From Candidatus Aerophobetes bacterium Ae_b3b (GTDB taxonomy: Bacteria > Aerophobota > Aerophobia > Aerophobales > AE-B3A), in contig NJBP01000011.1 of the NCBI GenBank assembly GCA_005223085.1, forward strand, positions 1 to 42,028: 42,028 nt of DNA, read 5' to 3'. A model generated the notes under the pieces. It had not been told where the DNA came from. It saw only the letters and a list, made by a program, of their open reading frames with translations, and ran no database searches. Shown here piece by piece: positions 32,922-41,850 of this stretch. The translations under genes and the position numbers were made by a program. The first letter of the stretch is position 1, and the number at the start of each line of letters is the position of its first letter.

Positions 32922-33788
32922 TTACACCCTTTCCATTCTTCTAAGCAAGATTAAGTAACCGATGCAGGCCATAGCTACCATCGCCGTCATAATGAAAGAT
33001 ATGGCTGCTCCATATCCAATTTTATAGAGACGGAAGGATTCGTTGTAGATGAATACCGGAGCTATCTCTGTAGCATGTCCTGGGCCTCCGCCTGTTAGAC
33101 CATAGACAAAGGTAAAGTAGCCAAAGGTCCAGATGGTGATTAAAAAGAGATCTATCAAGATTACCGGCGCAGTTAAAGGTAAAGTTATGGCTATGAATTT
33201 TTGCCATGAGGAGGCCCCATCTACCTCTGCAGCTTCGTAGAATTGAGGCGGAACTGTTTCCAGGGCTGATAGAAACAGTATCATGGAGAAAGCTGTACCA
33301 CCCCAAACGTTGCCAATTATAGAGACCCCCAAAGGCTTTTCGCTGAGCCACCTGACAGGAGGAACTCCAACTACCCTTAAGATACTGTTCAAGGTGCCCT
33401 CATAATGAACGAATGCTCCCCAGGTATAAACCTTCACTATATCTGGAATAATCCAGCTCATGGTAACAGCCGCCGCCACCGCTGATTTAATTTTTACGCC
33501 TTTGTGGTGCATTAGCACAGCTAAAAATAGTCCTAATGCACACTGACTAGCCACCACAGATCCCGTATAAATAGCCGATTTTACAAGGGAATTGTAAAAA
33601 AAGGGATCTCTGAAAAGTCTCTCATAATTCCTTAAGCCAATAACTTGAGGTGACTTGGCGGCTGGCCCAATCAACATGATATCAGTAAAACTTGCATAAA
33701 ATGCCCACCCCACCGCAACCAATAAAAAAATTAGAAAAATTAAGGTGGGGGAGAGCATCCCTACTATTAGTTTGGTGTTCTCCCTCAC
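32922..33788 (-). CDS. Sugar ABC transporter permease (MalF type)
   Basis: A 288-residue inner-membrane protein with about six helices, opening MRENTKLIVGMLSPTLIFLI, and the EAA-loop YEAAEVDGASSWQKFIAITLP. Family: CUT1 MalF-like. It starts 12 bases after the binding-protein gene and forms the transport channel with the MalG-type partner. Confidence 0.93.
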   Translation of the reverse strand: MRENTKLIVGMLSPTLIFLIFLLVAVGWAFYASFTDIMLIGPAAKSPQVIGLRNYERLFRDPFFYNSLVKSAIYTGSVVASQCALGLFLAVLMHHKGVKIKSAVAAAVTMSWIIPDIVKVYTWGAFVHYEGTLNSILRVVGVPPVRWLSEKPLGVSIIGNVWGGTAFSMILFLSALETVPPQFYEAAEVDGASSWQKFIAITLPLTAPVILIDLFLITIWTFGYFTFVYGLTGGGPGHATEIAPVFIYNESFRLYKIGYGAAISFIMTAMVAMACIGYLILLRRMERV

Positions 33789-33800
33789 CTGATTCCCTCT

Positions 33801-35135
33801 CTATTTGATCGTCTCAACTTTGTCTTTTCCGAATTCCTCGATCAATTTGTTGTTGTACCACTCCGTAGCCTCGGCAGCGGTAAGGCCATCTACAGCCACT
33901 TTCTCCATGGCCTGCTGAACGTAACGTGACACCGTGGCGTATCCGGCAAGCGCATCCCGGTAATCTGAATAAGGAAGGAGCTTTCCAATCTCCACTAGAA
34001 ACTCGTTCTCTGCATATTCCGGAACCTCAGCTGAATCCTTCCTCATAGATAACTTTCCGGCTGCCCCAAGCCATTTGGCCATTCTCTCCTTGCTGTTGAG
34101 TATTCTCAAAAATTCCCAGGCCAGATCCGGATCCTTTACTCTCGCGTTCATGGCTACCGTCCATCCACCAGAAATGGTCTGTATAGGAGGTGTACCGGGG
34201 TGGCCAGATCCAGGAAGGCCGGCCCAAGCAAGAAGCTCTCCTCTCTCCTCTTCTGGTGGTCGTTCTGCTTCTGGCCAGAATTCGGCCCATTCCCAAGAGC
34301 CTCCCTGACCGATCCCAATTTTGCCTTCTCGCATCAGTCTTCTCCACTCACCCCAAACGTCTGGGGCATACATGGCATCAGTGGGAGATAGTTTCCGTAC
34401 GAAAAATATCTCGCGGTAAAAGTTAAGGGCACGCTCGATGGCAGGGCTGCTTCCGATCCACTTTTCGGTGGTGTAATTCCAGAGTCTATTACGATCGCCT
34501 GCTGAGGTATCGGCTCCCAAAATCTGCGAGTAAATCCCGCAGCAAGTAGCACCTTCTCCCCACTTAGATCCCATGGGAATGTATAGTGGATATTCAACAC
34601 CTGGTACCCTCTCTTTGATTCTTTCAGCGGTTTCCAATACCTCATCCCAATCCTTGGGCTTCCAGGGCATGGGGATGCCCGCCTTCTCAAAGTTGGGTTT
34701 CCAATACCACAGAATCGCATTTGCTGCCGTTTCCAATACAATTCCATAGGCATGGCCTTTATATGAACCCATGGCCTGAAATGCTGGGTAATATTGATCC
34801 CAATCCGCCCAGTCTTTAACGTAGCCATCCAGCTCCCGGATATAACCGGCTTCCACAGTGTCGGCTATCATAGAACCATCTACCATGATAACGTCGCCTG
34901 CCGCGCCCGCCGCCAAATCCAGCGTCATTTTCTCCACAAAAACCACGCCATATGGAATCAGCATCCTATCAACCTTGGCTCCGGTAGTTTTCTCAAACTC
35001 TTCGATTGCCGATTCAAATATAGGCTTCCAGGGTTCTCCGTATTGAACTGAAATTACCTTTTGGGCAAAACCTGTGACGGTAAGTGCTCCCACCAATAAC
35101 ATCGCCATTGAAAAGACCAAAATCTTTTTACTCAT
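33801..35135 (-). CDS. Sugar ABC transporter extracellular substrate-binding protein
   Basis: A 444-residue SBP_bac_1-family protein with a signal peptide (MSKKILVFSMAMLLVGALTV, cleaved near AFAQ-like GFAQK at residue 25), then the mature protein with IEEFEKTTGAKVDR, DVIMVDGSMIAD, and WTVAMNARVKDPDLAWEFL. Size and order fit binding proteins for oligosaccharides or glycosides. First gene of the operon SBP-MalF-MalG-GH38. Operator-like AACGTT half-sites lie upstream at 35312-35333, next to the LacI-type gene. Confidence 0.93.
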   Translation of the reverse strand: MSKKILVFSMAMLLVGALTVTGFAQKVISVQYGEPWKPIFESAIEEFEKTTGAKVDRMLIPYGVVFVEKMTLDLAAGAAGDVIMVDGSMIADTVEAGYIRELDGYVKDWADWDQYYPAFQAMGSYKGHAYGIVLETAANAILWYWKPNFEKAGIPMPWKPKDWDEVLETAERIKERVPGVEYPLYIPMGSKWGEGATCCGIYSQILGADTSAGDRNRLWNYTTEKWIGSSPAIERALNFYREIFFVRKLSPTDAMYAPDVWGEWRRLMREGKIGIGQGGSWEWAEFWPEAERPPEEERGELLAWAGLPGSGHPGTPPIQTISGGWTVAMNARVKDPDLAWEFLRILNSKERMAKWLGAAGKLSMRKDSAEVPEYAENEFLVEIGKLLPYSDYRDALAGYATVSRYVQQAMEKVAVDGLTAAEATEWYNNKLIEEFGKDKVETIK

Positions 35136-35311
35136 TTTTTTCCCCTTGGATATGGTCCATTTTTTTCATGAAGGCTTCCCCAAAGAGAAATTAATCTTTC
35201 CCCACTTTTCTCTTGAGAAAGCTTTCCGTTCTCCGAGCTAGTAACCCTACCTACCTCTTTCACCTCCTTCGCAGCCTTGCCATTCTAGCTCTGGTATCTT
35301 TTTCGGAAAAC

Positions 35312-35333
35312 AAACGTTGGACTACCCACGTTT
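35312..35333. promoter_or_regulatory. LacI-type operator pair before the sugar importer
   Basis: AAACGT (35312-35317), 10 bases, ACGTTT (35328-35333) form an inverted repeat; the left part sits in CAAACGTTGG, which shares the AACGTT core of the LacI-gene operators. A possible -10 TAGAAT lies at 35287-35282 on the minus strand. Binding here by the adjacent LacI-type regulator would control the importer. Confidence 0.5.
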
Positions 35334-35412
35334 AAAAAAATGACATGGTTCATTCTCGTTTCAGTCCTTCTTTATTTGTCTTTCATGAGCCAGGAGTTCT
35401 AAAACTAAATTT

Positions 35413-36504
35413 TCAACTATTAAATCCATCTATATCTCCCTCTAAGTTAACCTTCATTCTCCCTTTTAATTTAGCTCCACAGGAGTCTCTTACCAAAAGC
35501 TTGGTCTTTACTGAGATATGGCGAGTCTCCAAGCAATCCTTTTTTTGGTGAAGATGCTTCACTCGCTCTATGATCATCCGGGCTCCCATTTCTCCTATTT
35601 TATAAGCCTGCTGCATCACTACTGTCAAAGGCATAAATATATGGGAGGCTACAGCAACTTCGTCAAACCCTATAAAAGCCAAATCCTCAGGAACATTAAT
35701 CCCTTCCTCTCTTATAGCCTTTAAAGCCCCTACAGTGGCAATCTCATTATAGGTAAAGATGGCAGTAGGTCTTTCCTTCAAAAGATCTTTAGTCGCCCTC
35801 CAGCCTTCCTCAATAGAAGAGGGGAGTTTGGGAGCAACTTTTTTAATCAATTCTTTTTGGTAGATAATGCGATGATCTTCCAGGGCTTTTTTGTAGCCTT
35901 CTAATCGGTCGTATACTGAGGTTTGATATTCCTGCCCCGTAATGTAGCCTATCCTTCGGTGGCCAAGCTTGATTAAGTGGGCAGTTGCCTCATAAGCACC
36001 CCCAAAGTTATCAGAAACAACGTAATCGGTATCTAATTCTGGAAAGTAGCGATCTATCACCACTACTGGGATATTACCCTTAATCAGGGATTTAAGGTAA
36101 GAAAGATTGCTACCCTCCTCAGTAATTACCGGGAAGATAAGTATCCCCTCTGCCCTTTTTTCATGGAGGAATCTTAGATAATTATGCTCTGTTTTCAAAT
36201 TTTCTCTGGAGTTAAAGCTGAGTAACTGAAACCCTTCTTTAGCGACAGTCTCTTCTATTCCTTCCATGATGGGATCTAGATTGCTCTTATGGGTACCAAT
36301 GTTATAGATAAATCCTACCGTGGTGGTCTTTTGAGAAGAAAGTTCTCTAGCTACTGCATTAGGTATGTAATTAAGCTCTTTTGCTATTCTCCGAATTTTC
36401 TCGGTAGTCTTAGCACTGATCTTAGGACTATTTTTAAGTGCCCGGGAAACAGTAGAATAGGATACGTTGGCTGCCCTGGCAACATCTTTTATGGTGATAC
36501 TCAT
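35413..36504 (-). CDS. LacI-family transcriptional regulator
   Basis: A 363-residue protein with the LacI HTH (ITIKDVARAANVSYSTVSRALKNSP), hinge helix and effector domain (TTVGFIYNIGTHKSNLDPIMEGIE ... AFIGFDEVAVASHIFMPLTVVMQQ). Length is normal for the family. It is upstream of, and on the same strand as, the sugar importer and GH38 genes and is their likely regulator. A perfect promoter with an operator directly downstream implies autoregulation. Confidence 0.94.
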   Translation of the reverse strand: MSITIKDVARAANVSYSTVSRALKNSPKISAKTTEKIRRIAKELNYIPNAVARELSSQKTTTVGFIYNIGTHKSNLDPIMEGIEETVAKEGFQLLSFNSRENLKTEHNYLRFLHEKRAEGILIFPVITEEGSNLSYLKSLIKGNIPVVVIDRYFPELDTDYVVSDNFGGAYEATAHLIKLGHRRIGYITGQEYQTSVYDRLEGYKKALEDHRIIYQKELIKKVAPKLPSSIEEGWRATKDLLKERPTAIFTYNEIATVGALKAIREEGINVPEDLAFIGFDEVAVASHIFMPLTVVMQQAYKIGEMGARMIIERVKHLHQKKDCLETRHISVKTKLLVRDSCGAKLKGRMKVNLEGDIDGFNS

Positions 36505-36539
36505 TTTAGTTTAGCAACTCCACGTCACTTTTAGTGTAT

Positions 36540-36551
36540 GCAAACGTTAGC
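36540..36551. promoter_or_regulatory. LacI-type operator of the regulator gene
   Basis: GCAAACGTTAGC is palindromic at ten of twelve positions around a central CG, the classic LacI-family form. It lies just downstream of the -10 box of the regulator's promoter and 35 bases before its start codon. Confidence 0.7.
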
Positions 36552-36560
36552 TCACCATAA

Positions 36561-36588
36561 ATTATATACATTTTTATATGTTTGTCAA
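36561..36588 (-). promoter_or_regulatory. Promoter of the second LacI-type regulator
   Basis: On the minus strand TTGACA (36588-36583) and TATAAT (36566-36561) are exactly 16 bases apart, both perfect. The layout matches the first LacI gene. Confidence 0.75.
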
Positions 36589-36780
36589 TGACTCATAAAA
36601 AAGATAGATGATGATAGAAGATGAGGAAATTCCTCTGGTAAAGGTTGGAAGAAAATTTGACTTTTCTTTCCATTCTATTATTCTAAATGGTTGAAATTGT
36701 GCCAAGAATATCTCGGGACTCTTCCCCTTCGTTGCTGTATATCGACTTTGGATTGTTTCTGCTCGTCTTCTCGTCTCGGG

Positions 36781-36825
36781 AAAGACGTGAAACTCGTCGC
36801 TTCACTCCTCAGACAACACGTCTTT
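36781..36825. repeat. Long-loop inverted repeat in the 36505-37007 gap
   Basis: AAAGACGTG (36781-36789) and CACGTCTTT (36817-36825) are exact complements with a 27-base loop that holds CTCGTCGC. The surrounding gap has no gene that I can support. It could be a protein-binding site, a leader or a small non-coding RNA element. Confidence 0.4.
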
Positions 36826-36944
36826 CTTCTTCCTCAACTCCAAGACTCGTTAAGGTGGCTGATATAAGGCTCCTGCGGGGAAAGTCCCTCGATACGCGTA
36901 TAAATCTTCTAAATACTAATATTTTCCTAAGGTATTATCAAATC

Positions 36945-36973
36945 TTGACATGGCGCTGCTATCTTTCTTAAGT
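36945..36973 (+). promoter_or_regulatory. Candidate promoter of livGFHM
   Basis: TTGACA (36945-36950) is followed after 17 bases by a weak -10 TTAAGT (36968-36973), about 35 bases before the livG start. Confidence 0.4.
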
Positions 36974-37007
36974 ATGTCAGAGAAGTTAGCAAAAGAGGTG
37001 CGATGGG

Positions 37008-37760
37008 ATGTTGGAAGTAGTGGACCTGGAAAAAAACTTTGGGGGAATTAAAGCGGTTGATGGATGTTCGTTGAAGGTAGAGCAAGGTTCTATCACTGGC
37101 CTCATTGGACCTAACGGGGCCGGAAAAACCACCCTTTTTAATTTAATCACCGGGTTTTATGAACCGGATGGAGGAAAAATCTGGTTCAATGGAGAGATAA
37201 TTAGCGGTCTTTCTCCCCATAAAATTGCCAGAAGAGCACTAACCAGAACTTTTCAAATTCCCCGAGAACTCAAAGAGATGACGGTACTGGAGAATCTAAT
37301 GGTGGTCCCTGAAAATCAGGTAGGGGAGCGTATCTGGAATTCGTTTTTTCGCCCCGGAGTTGTGAGACGCCAAGAGAGAGAACTTAGAGATGAGGCCCTG
37401 GAGGTGCTGGAGTTTGTGGAGCTTATTGATTTGGCCAATGAATACGCCAAAAATCTATCCTCTGGTCAGAAAAAACTTCTGGAACTGGCTAGAACGTTAA
37501 TGGCTGAGCCTAAAATGATCCTTCTGGATGAACCTGGGGCAGGAGTGAATCCGACCTTGATGAAAAAGCTGACCCGGAACATTGAGAATCTTCGCCAGAG
37601 AGGAAAAACCTTCTTTCTTATCGAGCACGATATGGATCTCATTATGAACCTTTGTGACACCGTAATAGTCATGAATAAGGGAAGACAACTAGCAGAGGGA
37701 ACACCGGATGAGATTAAAAAGAATGAAAGTGTACTGGAGGCGTATCTGGGAGGACGCTAG
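37008..37760 (+). CDS. livG: Branched-chain amino acid-type ABC transporter ATPase (LivG)
   Basis: A 250-residue ATPase with Walker A GPNGAGKT, signature LSSGQKKLLELARTL, Walker B MILLDEP and H-loop LIEHDMDL. The long insertion between Walker A and signature (MVVPENQVGERIWNSFF) is typical of LivG. AGAGGTG lies upstream of ATG 37008. The operon order livG-livF-livH-livM follows with almost no gaps. Family transporters carry branched-chain amino acids, urea or amides, so substrate is provisional. Confidence 0.94.
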   Translation: MLEVVDLEKNFGGIKAVDGCSLKVEQGSITGLIGPNGAGKTTLFNLITGFYEPDGGKIWFNGEIISGLSPHKIARRALTRTFQIPRELKEMTVLENLMVVPENQVGERIWNSFFRPGVVRRQERELRDEALEVLEFVELIDLANEYAKNLSSGQKKLLELARTLMAEPKMILLDEPGAGVNPTLMKKLTRNIENLRQRGKTFFLIEHDMDLIMNLCDTVIVMNKGRQLAEGTPDEIKKNESVLEAYLGGR

Positions 37761-37762
37761 AG

Positions 37763-38464
37763 ATGATCCTTGAGGCTCGCAATATTAAAGCTGGTTATGG
37801 AGAAGTGGAGATACTCCACGGGATTTCTATGGGGGTAGATAAGGCAGAGATTATTTCTATCATTGGTCCTAATGGAGCCGGTAAATCCACTCTCATGAAG
37901 ACTATCCTCGGGTTGTTAAAACCTACCCATGGAAAAATAACCTTTGATGGTCACGACATTACTGGTCTATCACCGGACAAGATAGTAAGGCGGGGCATCT
38001 GTTATGTTCCTCAAACAGACAATGTCTTCCCATCCTTAACGGTGGAAGAAAATCTGGAGATGGGAGCTTTTATCAGGAAGGATGATTTTAGACCGAGGAT
38101 GAAAGAGGTCTACGGGATCTTCCCCGATTTAAAGGAGGCAAAAAGATTCCGAGTAAGAAAACTCTCAGGAGGTCAGCGCCAGATGGTGGCCATGGCCAGG
38201 GCCTTAATGCTCGATCCCCAGGTTCTACTTCTGGATGAGCCTTCAGCAAGTCTTTCTCCAAAACTGGTCAAATTAATCTTTGAAAAGATTGTAGAAATAA
38301 ACCAATCCGGGGTAGGTGTTCTCATGGTCGAGCAGAATGCCCGGGAGGCTTTGAAACTCTGTCACAGAGGGTATGTTCTGGCTATGGGCCACAAAAAATT
38401 TGAAGACACCGGGCAGGCTCTACTTAACAACGAAAAGGTAGGAAAACTTTATTTGGGAGGTTAG
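37763..38464 (+). CDS. livF: Branched-chain amino acid-type ABC transporter ATPase (LivF)
   Basis: A 233-residue ATPase with Walker A GPNGAGKS, signature LSGGQRQMVAMARAL, Walker B VLLLDEPSASL and H-loop MVEQNAREAL, and the short LivF length. It begins two bases after the livG stop; it pairs with LivG to drive LivH/LivM. Confidence 0.95.
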   Translation: MILEARNIKAGYGEVEILHGISMGVDKAEIISIIGPNGAGKSTLMKTILGLLKPTHGKITFDGHDITGLSPDKIVRRGICYVPQTDNVFPSLTVEENLEMGAFIRKDDFRPRMKEVYGIFPDLKEAKRFRVRKLSGGQRQMVAMARALMLDPQVLLLDEPSASLSPKLVKLIFEKIVEINQSGVGVLMVEQNAREALKLCHRGYVLAMGHKKFEDTGQALLNNEKVGKLYLGG

Positions 38465-38466
38465 GA

Positions 38467-39387
38467 CTGGAACTACTTTCGGGAATTCCTCAGTTAATTG
38501 TATACGGCATTATTTCGGGAAGTATTATTACTCTCGGGGCAATTGGTCTATCCTTGACCTACCGTATTTTGAACTTTGCCAATTTCTCTCACGGCGACAT
38601 TATGTCCCTGGGTGCTTTTCTGGCTCTAGTTTCTCTCAGCCTGCTGCGAGGACTGGGCATCCCTGATAGCCCATTTGGTCCCCTTTCCTTTGGTTTACCG
38701 ATGGTGCTGGCTTTTTTTATAGCTCTTTCATTGACCGCACTAGCAGCGATTATTATTGATCGGATCCTGTACCTCAGACTACGCCGAACCGGGCCCATTA
38801 TATTGCTCATTGCCGCAGTAGGAATGGCTTTTTGTTTGAGGAACATCATCCAGTTTATCTGGGGACCTCAGCCTCAGTACTATATTAAAGCGATTCAGAT
38901 CGCACGCAAGATACCTCTCCTGGGGATCAGGATCAAACCTGACGAGATCTTTATTATCATAGTTGTGGCCCTCCTGGTTATTGGCTTACACTTTTTCTTA
39001 CAAAAGACCAAAATGGGCAAGGCCATGCGGGCTGCCTCCGACAATATGGAATTGGCCCGGGTTAGCGGCATCGATACCGAAAAAGTAATTATGTGGACCT
39101 GGGCAATCGCAGCAGCTCTGGCTGCTGCAGGGGGGATATTGGTGGGGATCGAGGATAAATTTATAACCCCCGATATGGGCTGGCAGATGCTTCTTCCCAT
39201 CTTTGCTGCTGTGATTCTGGGAGGAATAGGAAATCCTTATGGAGCGATGGCCGGAGGGATGATCATCGGTCTTTCAGGAGAGATCTCCACTGCCTTCATT
39301 TCTACCGCCTATAAGCCGGCAGTTGCTTTCATAATTATGGTCATTATGTTGATTATCAAACCCAGAGGACTTTTTGGGACGAGATAA
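38467..39387 (+). CDS. livH: Branched-chain amino acid-type ABC transporter permease (LivH)
   Basis: An inner-membrane permease, 306 residues if it starts at CTG 38467. GGGAGG lies six bases before that codon, and the following residues LSGIPQLIVYGIISGSIITL form the first helix of every LivH. The first ATG/GTG/TTG in frame is TTG at 38554, which would cut this helix off. Later NFANFSHGDIMSLGAF and GGIGNPYGAMAGGMIIGL are typical. CTG initiation is unusual; an alternative is a sequence error. It follows the livF stop by two bases. Confidence 0.9.
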   Translation: MELLSGIPQLIVYGIISGSIITLGAIGLSLTYRILNFANFSHGDIMSLGAFLALVSLSLLRGLGIPDSPFGPLSFGLPMVLAFFIALSLTALAAIIIDRILYLRLRRTGPIILLIAAVGMAFCLRNIIQFIWGPQPQYYIKAIQIARKIPLLGIRIKPDEIFIIIVVALLVIGLHFFLQKTKMGKAMRAASDNMELARVSGIDTEKVIMWTWAIAAALAAAGGILVGIEDKFITPDMGWQMLLPIFAAVILGGIGNPYGAMAGGMIIGLSGEISTAFISTAYKPAVAFIIMVIMLIIKPRGLFGTR

Positions 39388-40413
39388 ATGGACACTTTCA
39401 TAGGGATTCTTAACTATCTGGTCTTCTTTGCCATTACCGCCGGTATCTATGCGGTTCTTTGCCTGGGACTAAATATCCAGTGGGGCTATACCGGTCTATT
39501 TAATATAGGGATTGCTGGCTTTTTTGCAGTAGGAGCTTATACCTCAGCTCTTCTTTCCGGCCCCCCTCCGGGGCCTCTTGACTGGCGAACAGTGGGAGGC
39601 TTTCAGCTCCCTTGGGTAGTGGGGCTTCTGGGGGCAATCATCGCTTCGGGGATAATAGCTTTCTTTATCGGACTTCTTACCTTGCGCCTTAAAGAAGATT
39701 ACCTGGCCATTGCCACCATCGGGATTGCCGAGGTCATTCGGCTCATTTTAAAAAACGAAGGTTGGTTAAGTAATACCGTCTGGGGTATTAAACATATCCC
39801 CTCGCCTCTTCACCAACCTATCGAGGCCGGAGTTTCCAGTTTTCTCAAGGGACATCCTCAGCTCTCGCCCTGGCTGGTTCATTTTATCTCCAATGCCTAT
39901 AATTGGTTCTATCTGGCCCTGGTACTGGTAATCTTAGGACTTCTCTATTGGACCAGCGAGAGAAGTATCCGATCACCGTGGGGGCGGGTCTTAAGAACAA
40001 TTCGCGAGGACGAAGCTGTAGCCGCCGTGTCGGGGAAAAATGTTTTCTCATTTAAGCTACAGTCTTTCGTCTTAGGAGCTATGGTTATGGGTATGGCGGG
40101 AAGCCTCTATGCTCATTATGCCAAATTCATTGATGCCAGTAGCTTTGAGCCTCTTTATGGCACCTTCTTTATCTGGGTAATGCTGATCATTGGAGGAAGT
40201 GGAAACTCAAAAGGAGCCGTCTTGGGAGCTTTTGTCATCTGGGGCATCTGGGCAGGAACAGAGTTTCTTACCGGACCTCTTGCTCTCTCTGGCACCCAAG
40301 CGGGGGCTCTGCGCGTAATTGTGGTGGGAGTCCTTCTAGAGTTAACCCTACTTTTACGCCCCCAGGGCATTTTAGGCGAGGAAAAGATAGTTTCCCGAAT
40401 GCTTAAGAAGTGA
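39388..40413 (+). CDS. livM: Branched-chain amino acid-type ABC transporter permease (LivM)
   Basis: A 341-residue inner-membrane permease with about nine helices, the family block NIQWGYTGLFNIGIAGFFAVG near the N terminus, ATIGIAEVIRLIL and the late GAVLGAFVIWG. It starts directly after the livH stop codon. Last gene of the operon, followed by a strong bidirectional terminator. Confidence 0.94.
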   Translation: MDTFIGILNYLVFFAITAGIYAVLCLGLNIQWGYTGLFNIGIAGFFAVGAYTSALLSGPPPGPLDWRTVGGFQLPWVVGLLGAIIASGIIAFFIGLLTLRLKEDYLAIATIGIAEVIRLILKNEGWLSNTVWGIKHIPSPLHQPIEAGVSSFLKGHPQLSPWLVHFISNAYNWFYLALVLVILGLLYWTSERSIRSPWGRVLRTIREDEAVAAVSGKNVFSFKLQSFVLGAMVMGMAGSLYAHYAKFIDASSFEPLYGTFFIWVMLIIGGSGNSKGAVLGAFVIWGIWAGTEFLTGPLALSGTQAGALRVIVVGVLLELTLLLRPQGILGEEKIVSRMLKK

Positions 40414-40471
40414 GTCTAGGGTACCTTTTTGGGGAATTCAGTCAAAGAGTTTTCTTCATTTTTCAAAAAAC

Positions 40472-40504
40472 AAGAAGGCCTGTCCATCTAAGACAGGCCT
40501 TCTT
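40472..40504. terminator. Bidirectional terminator between livM and the binding-protein gene
   Basis: A perfect 13-bp stem, AAGAAGGCCTGTC (40472-40484) with GACAGGCCTTCTT (40492-40504), 7-base loop, preceded by A-rich and followed by T-rich sequence. It separates two convergent genes and can end transcription from either side. Confidence 0.9.
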
Positions 40505-40526
40505 TTGAGGCAAATGCAAACCTGAT

Positions 40527-41762
40527 TTACATTTTGACCGGATAGGTTCGCACACTTATCACCTTACCTGCGGTAATGAACCATACCTCAATTCCTCCTT
40601 CACTCATGTCACCATTCTCGTTTATGGTGCAGGGCCCGGCGACCCCTTGATAATTAACGTCAGCACCAGCTTTTGCAAGACCTAAGGCCTTGACAAACTC
40701 GTTATAGGTGACCTCCACCCCGGGGGGATTGGCTACTGCTCTTAGATTATCCCGGATGGCTCGACCTTGTTCGGCCCGGGACATCTTGAGAAAATCCGGA
40801 CCTGTTTTCTGAATAGCCAGGGCGATCAGAGCTACGGCATCGTAACTTTCGCCGCGGAAGGGTACCGTTGACTTTCCATACTCGGCAATATAGTCAGCCT
40901 CAAATTGTTCTGCCCCTTTCGACTCAAGTGGTCCGGGTGCGGTACCGAAAGACCCTTCAAGATACTGAGATGCCGGGCCTGCCGCTACTGCTTCACCTTT
41001 CATACCATCAGGAAAAATGTATTTTCCCTCATATCCCAGTTCTACCGCCTGTACCAGCATCTTGTTTCCATCCACCGGGTAGGCTATTACCTGGAGAACC
41101 TCGGGATTCCCCTTTATAGCTGCTTCTATTTCTCCCCGGTAGGAGGGCTTACCCTCCTCATAGGGAACCATAGCCAAAACCTTTCCCCCTCTTTCTTCAA
41201 AAGCTTTCTTGAAGACCTCAGCCAGTCCTTTACCGTAGGCGTTGTTTGTATATATTACCGAAGCCCTCTTAAAGCCCAGTAATTCAGCGGCCTGCCGTGC
41301 ATTTACAACTCCTTGGAAAGCATCAGATACACAGGTGCGATAGACAAAGTCATTATCATCCAGGTCGGTTATGGCAGGTGAAGTAGAAGCGGGGGAGATC
41401 TGAACCACCTGATTAGCTATGGTGATGCTGGAGACAGCAAAGGTGACCCCACTACTCAGGGCCCCTACCAGTGCTGGAACTCTGTCAATCTCCACCAGCT
41501 TAGCTGCTGCATCACGGCCTACTGCCGGAGCAGTTCCCGTATCTCTTACCACGATTTCCAGGAGCTCACCCAGTAGACCTCCAGCCTCGTTTATCTGATC
41601 CACAGCTAATTTAGCCCCATTGGCAATGGGAGGACCAAAGGGAGCCAGAGCACCGGTAAGAGAATACAATCCCCCAATTTTGATAGTTGCTCCTACCCCG
41701 CCACCGGTAGCTAATCCCAACAAAAGCAGTAAAACAGTCAGCCTAATGAATATTTTCTTCAT
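40527..41762 (-). CDS. Branched-chain amino acid-type ABC transporter substrate-binding protein
   Basis: A 411-residue periplasmic-type binding protein with a signal peptide (MKKIFIRLTVLLLLLGLATG, cleaved near residue 25), then GATIKIGGLYSLTGALAPFG, INEAGGLLGELLEIVV, SPASTSPAITD and the later segment TVPFRGESYDAVALIA. This is the LivK/Peripla_BP_6 family. It is convergent with livGFHM, whose operon lacks a binding protein, so it probably serves that transporter. AGAAGGAGG precedes ATG. Its own promoter region was not resolved. Confidence 0.94.
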   Translation of the reverse strand: MKKIFIRLTVLLLLLGLATGGGVGATIKIGGLYSLTGALAPFGPPIANGAKLAVDQINEAGGLLGELLEIVVRDTGTAPAVGRDAAAKLVEIDRVPALVGALSSGVTFAVSSITIANQVVQISPASTSPAITDLDDNDFVYRTCVSDAFQGVVNARQAAELLGFKRASVIYTNNAYGKGLAEVFKKAFEERGGKVLAMVPYEEGKPSYRGEIEAAIKGNPEVLQVIAYPVDGNKMLVQAVELGYEGKYIFPDGMKGEAVAAGPASQYLEGSFGTAPGPLESKGAEQFEADYIAEYGKSTVPFRGESYDAVALIALAIQKTGPDFLKMSRAEQGRAIRDNLRAVANPPGVEVTYNEFVKALGLAKAGADVNYQGVAGPCTINENGDMSEGGIEVWFITAGKVISVRTYPVKM

Positions 41763-41811
41763 CTCAAGAACCTCCTTCTCTGTACGATATCTTATTTCAA
41801 CTTAGACAAAA

Positions 41812-41850
41812 TTTACTCCTCACCTTTGGAAAATAGTTTTTTACTCCTCA
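41812..41850. repeat. Direct repeat upstream of the binding-protein gene
   Basis: TTTACTCCTCA occurs at 41812-41822 and again at 41840-41850, 28 bases apart start to start. On the minus strand this is TGAGGAGTAAA upstream of the binding-protein gene. The repeats may be binding sites for a regulator; they do not match a class I recognise. Confidence 0.4.

Noticed and set aside
34027-34347. Overlapping short frames inside the sugar-binding protein gene
   Set aside because: They lie within a strongly supported gene, in other frames, and have no motif or ribosome site.
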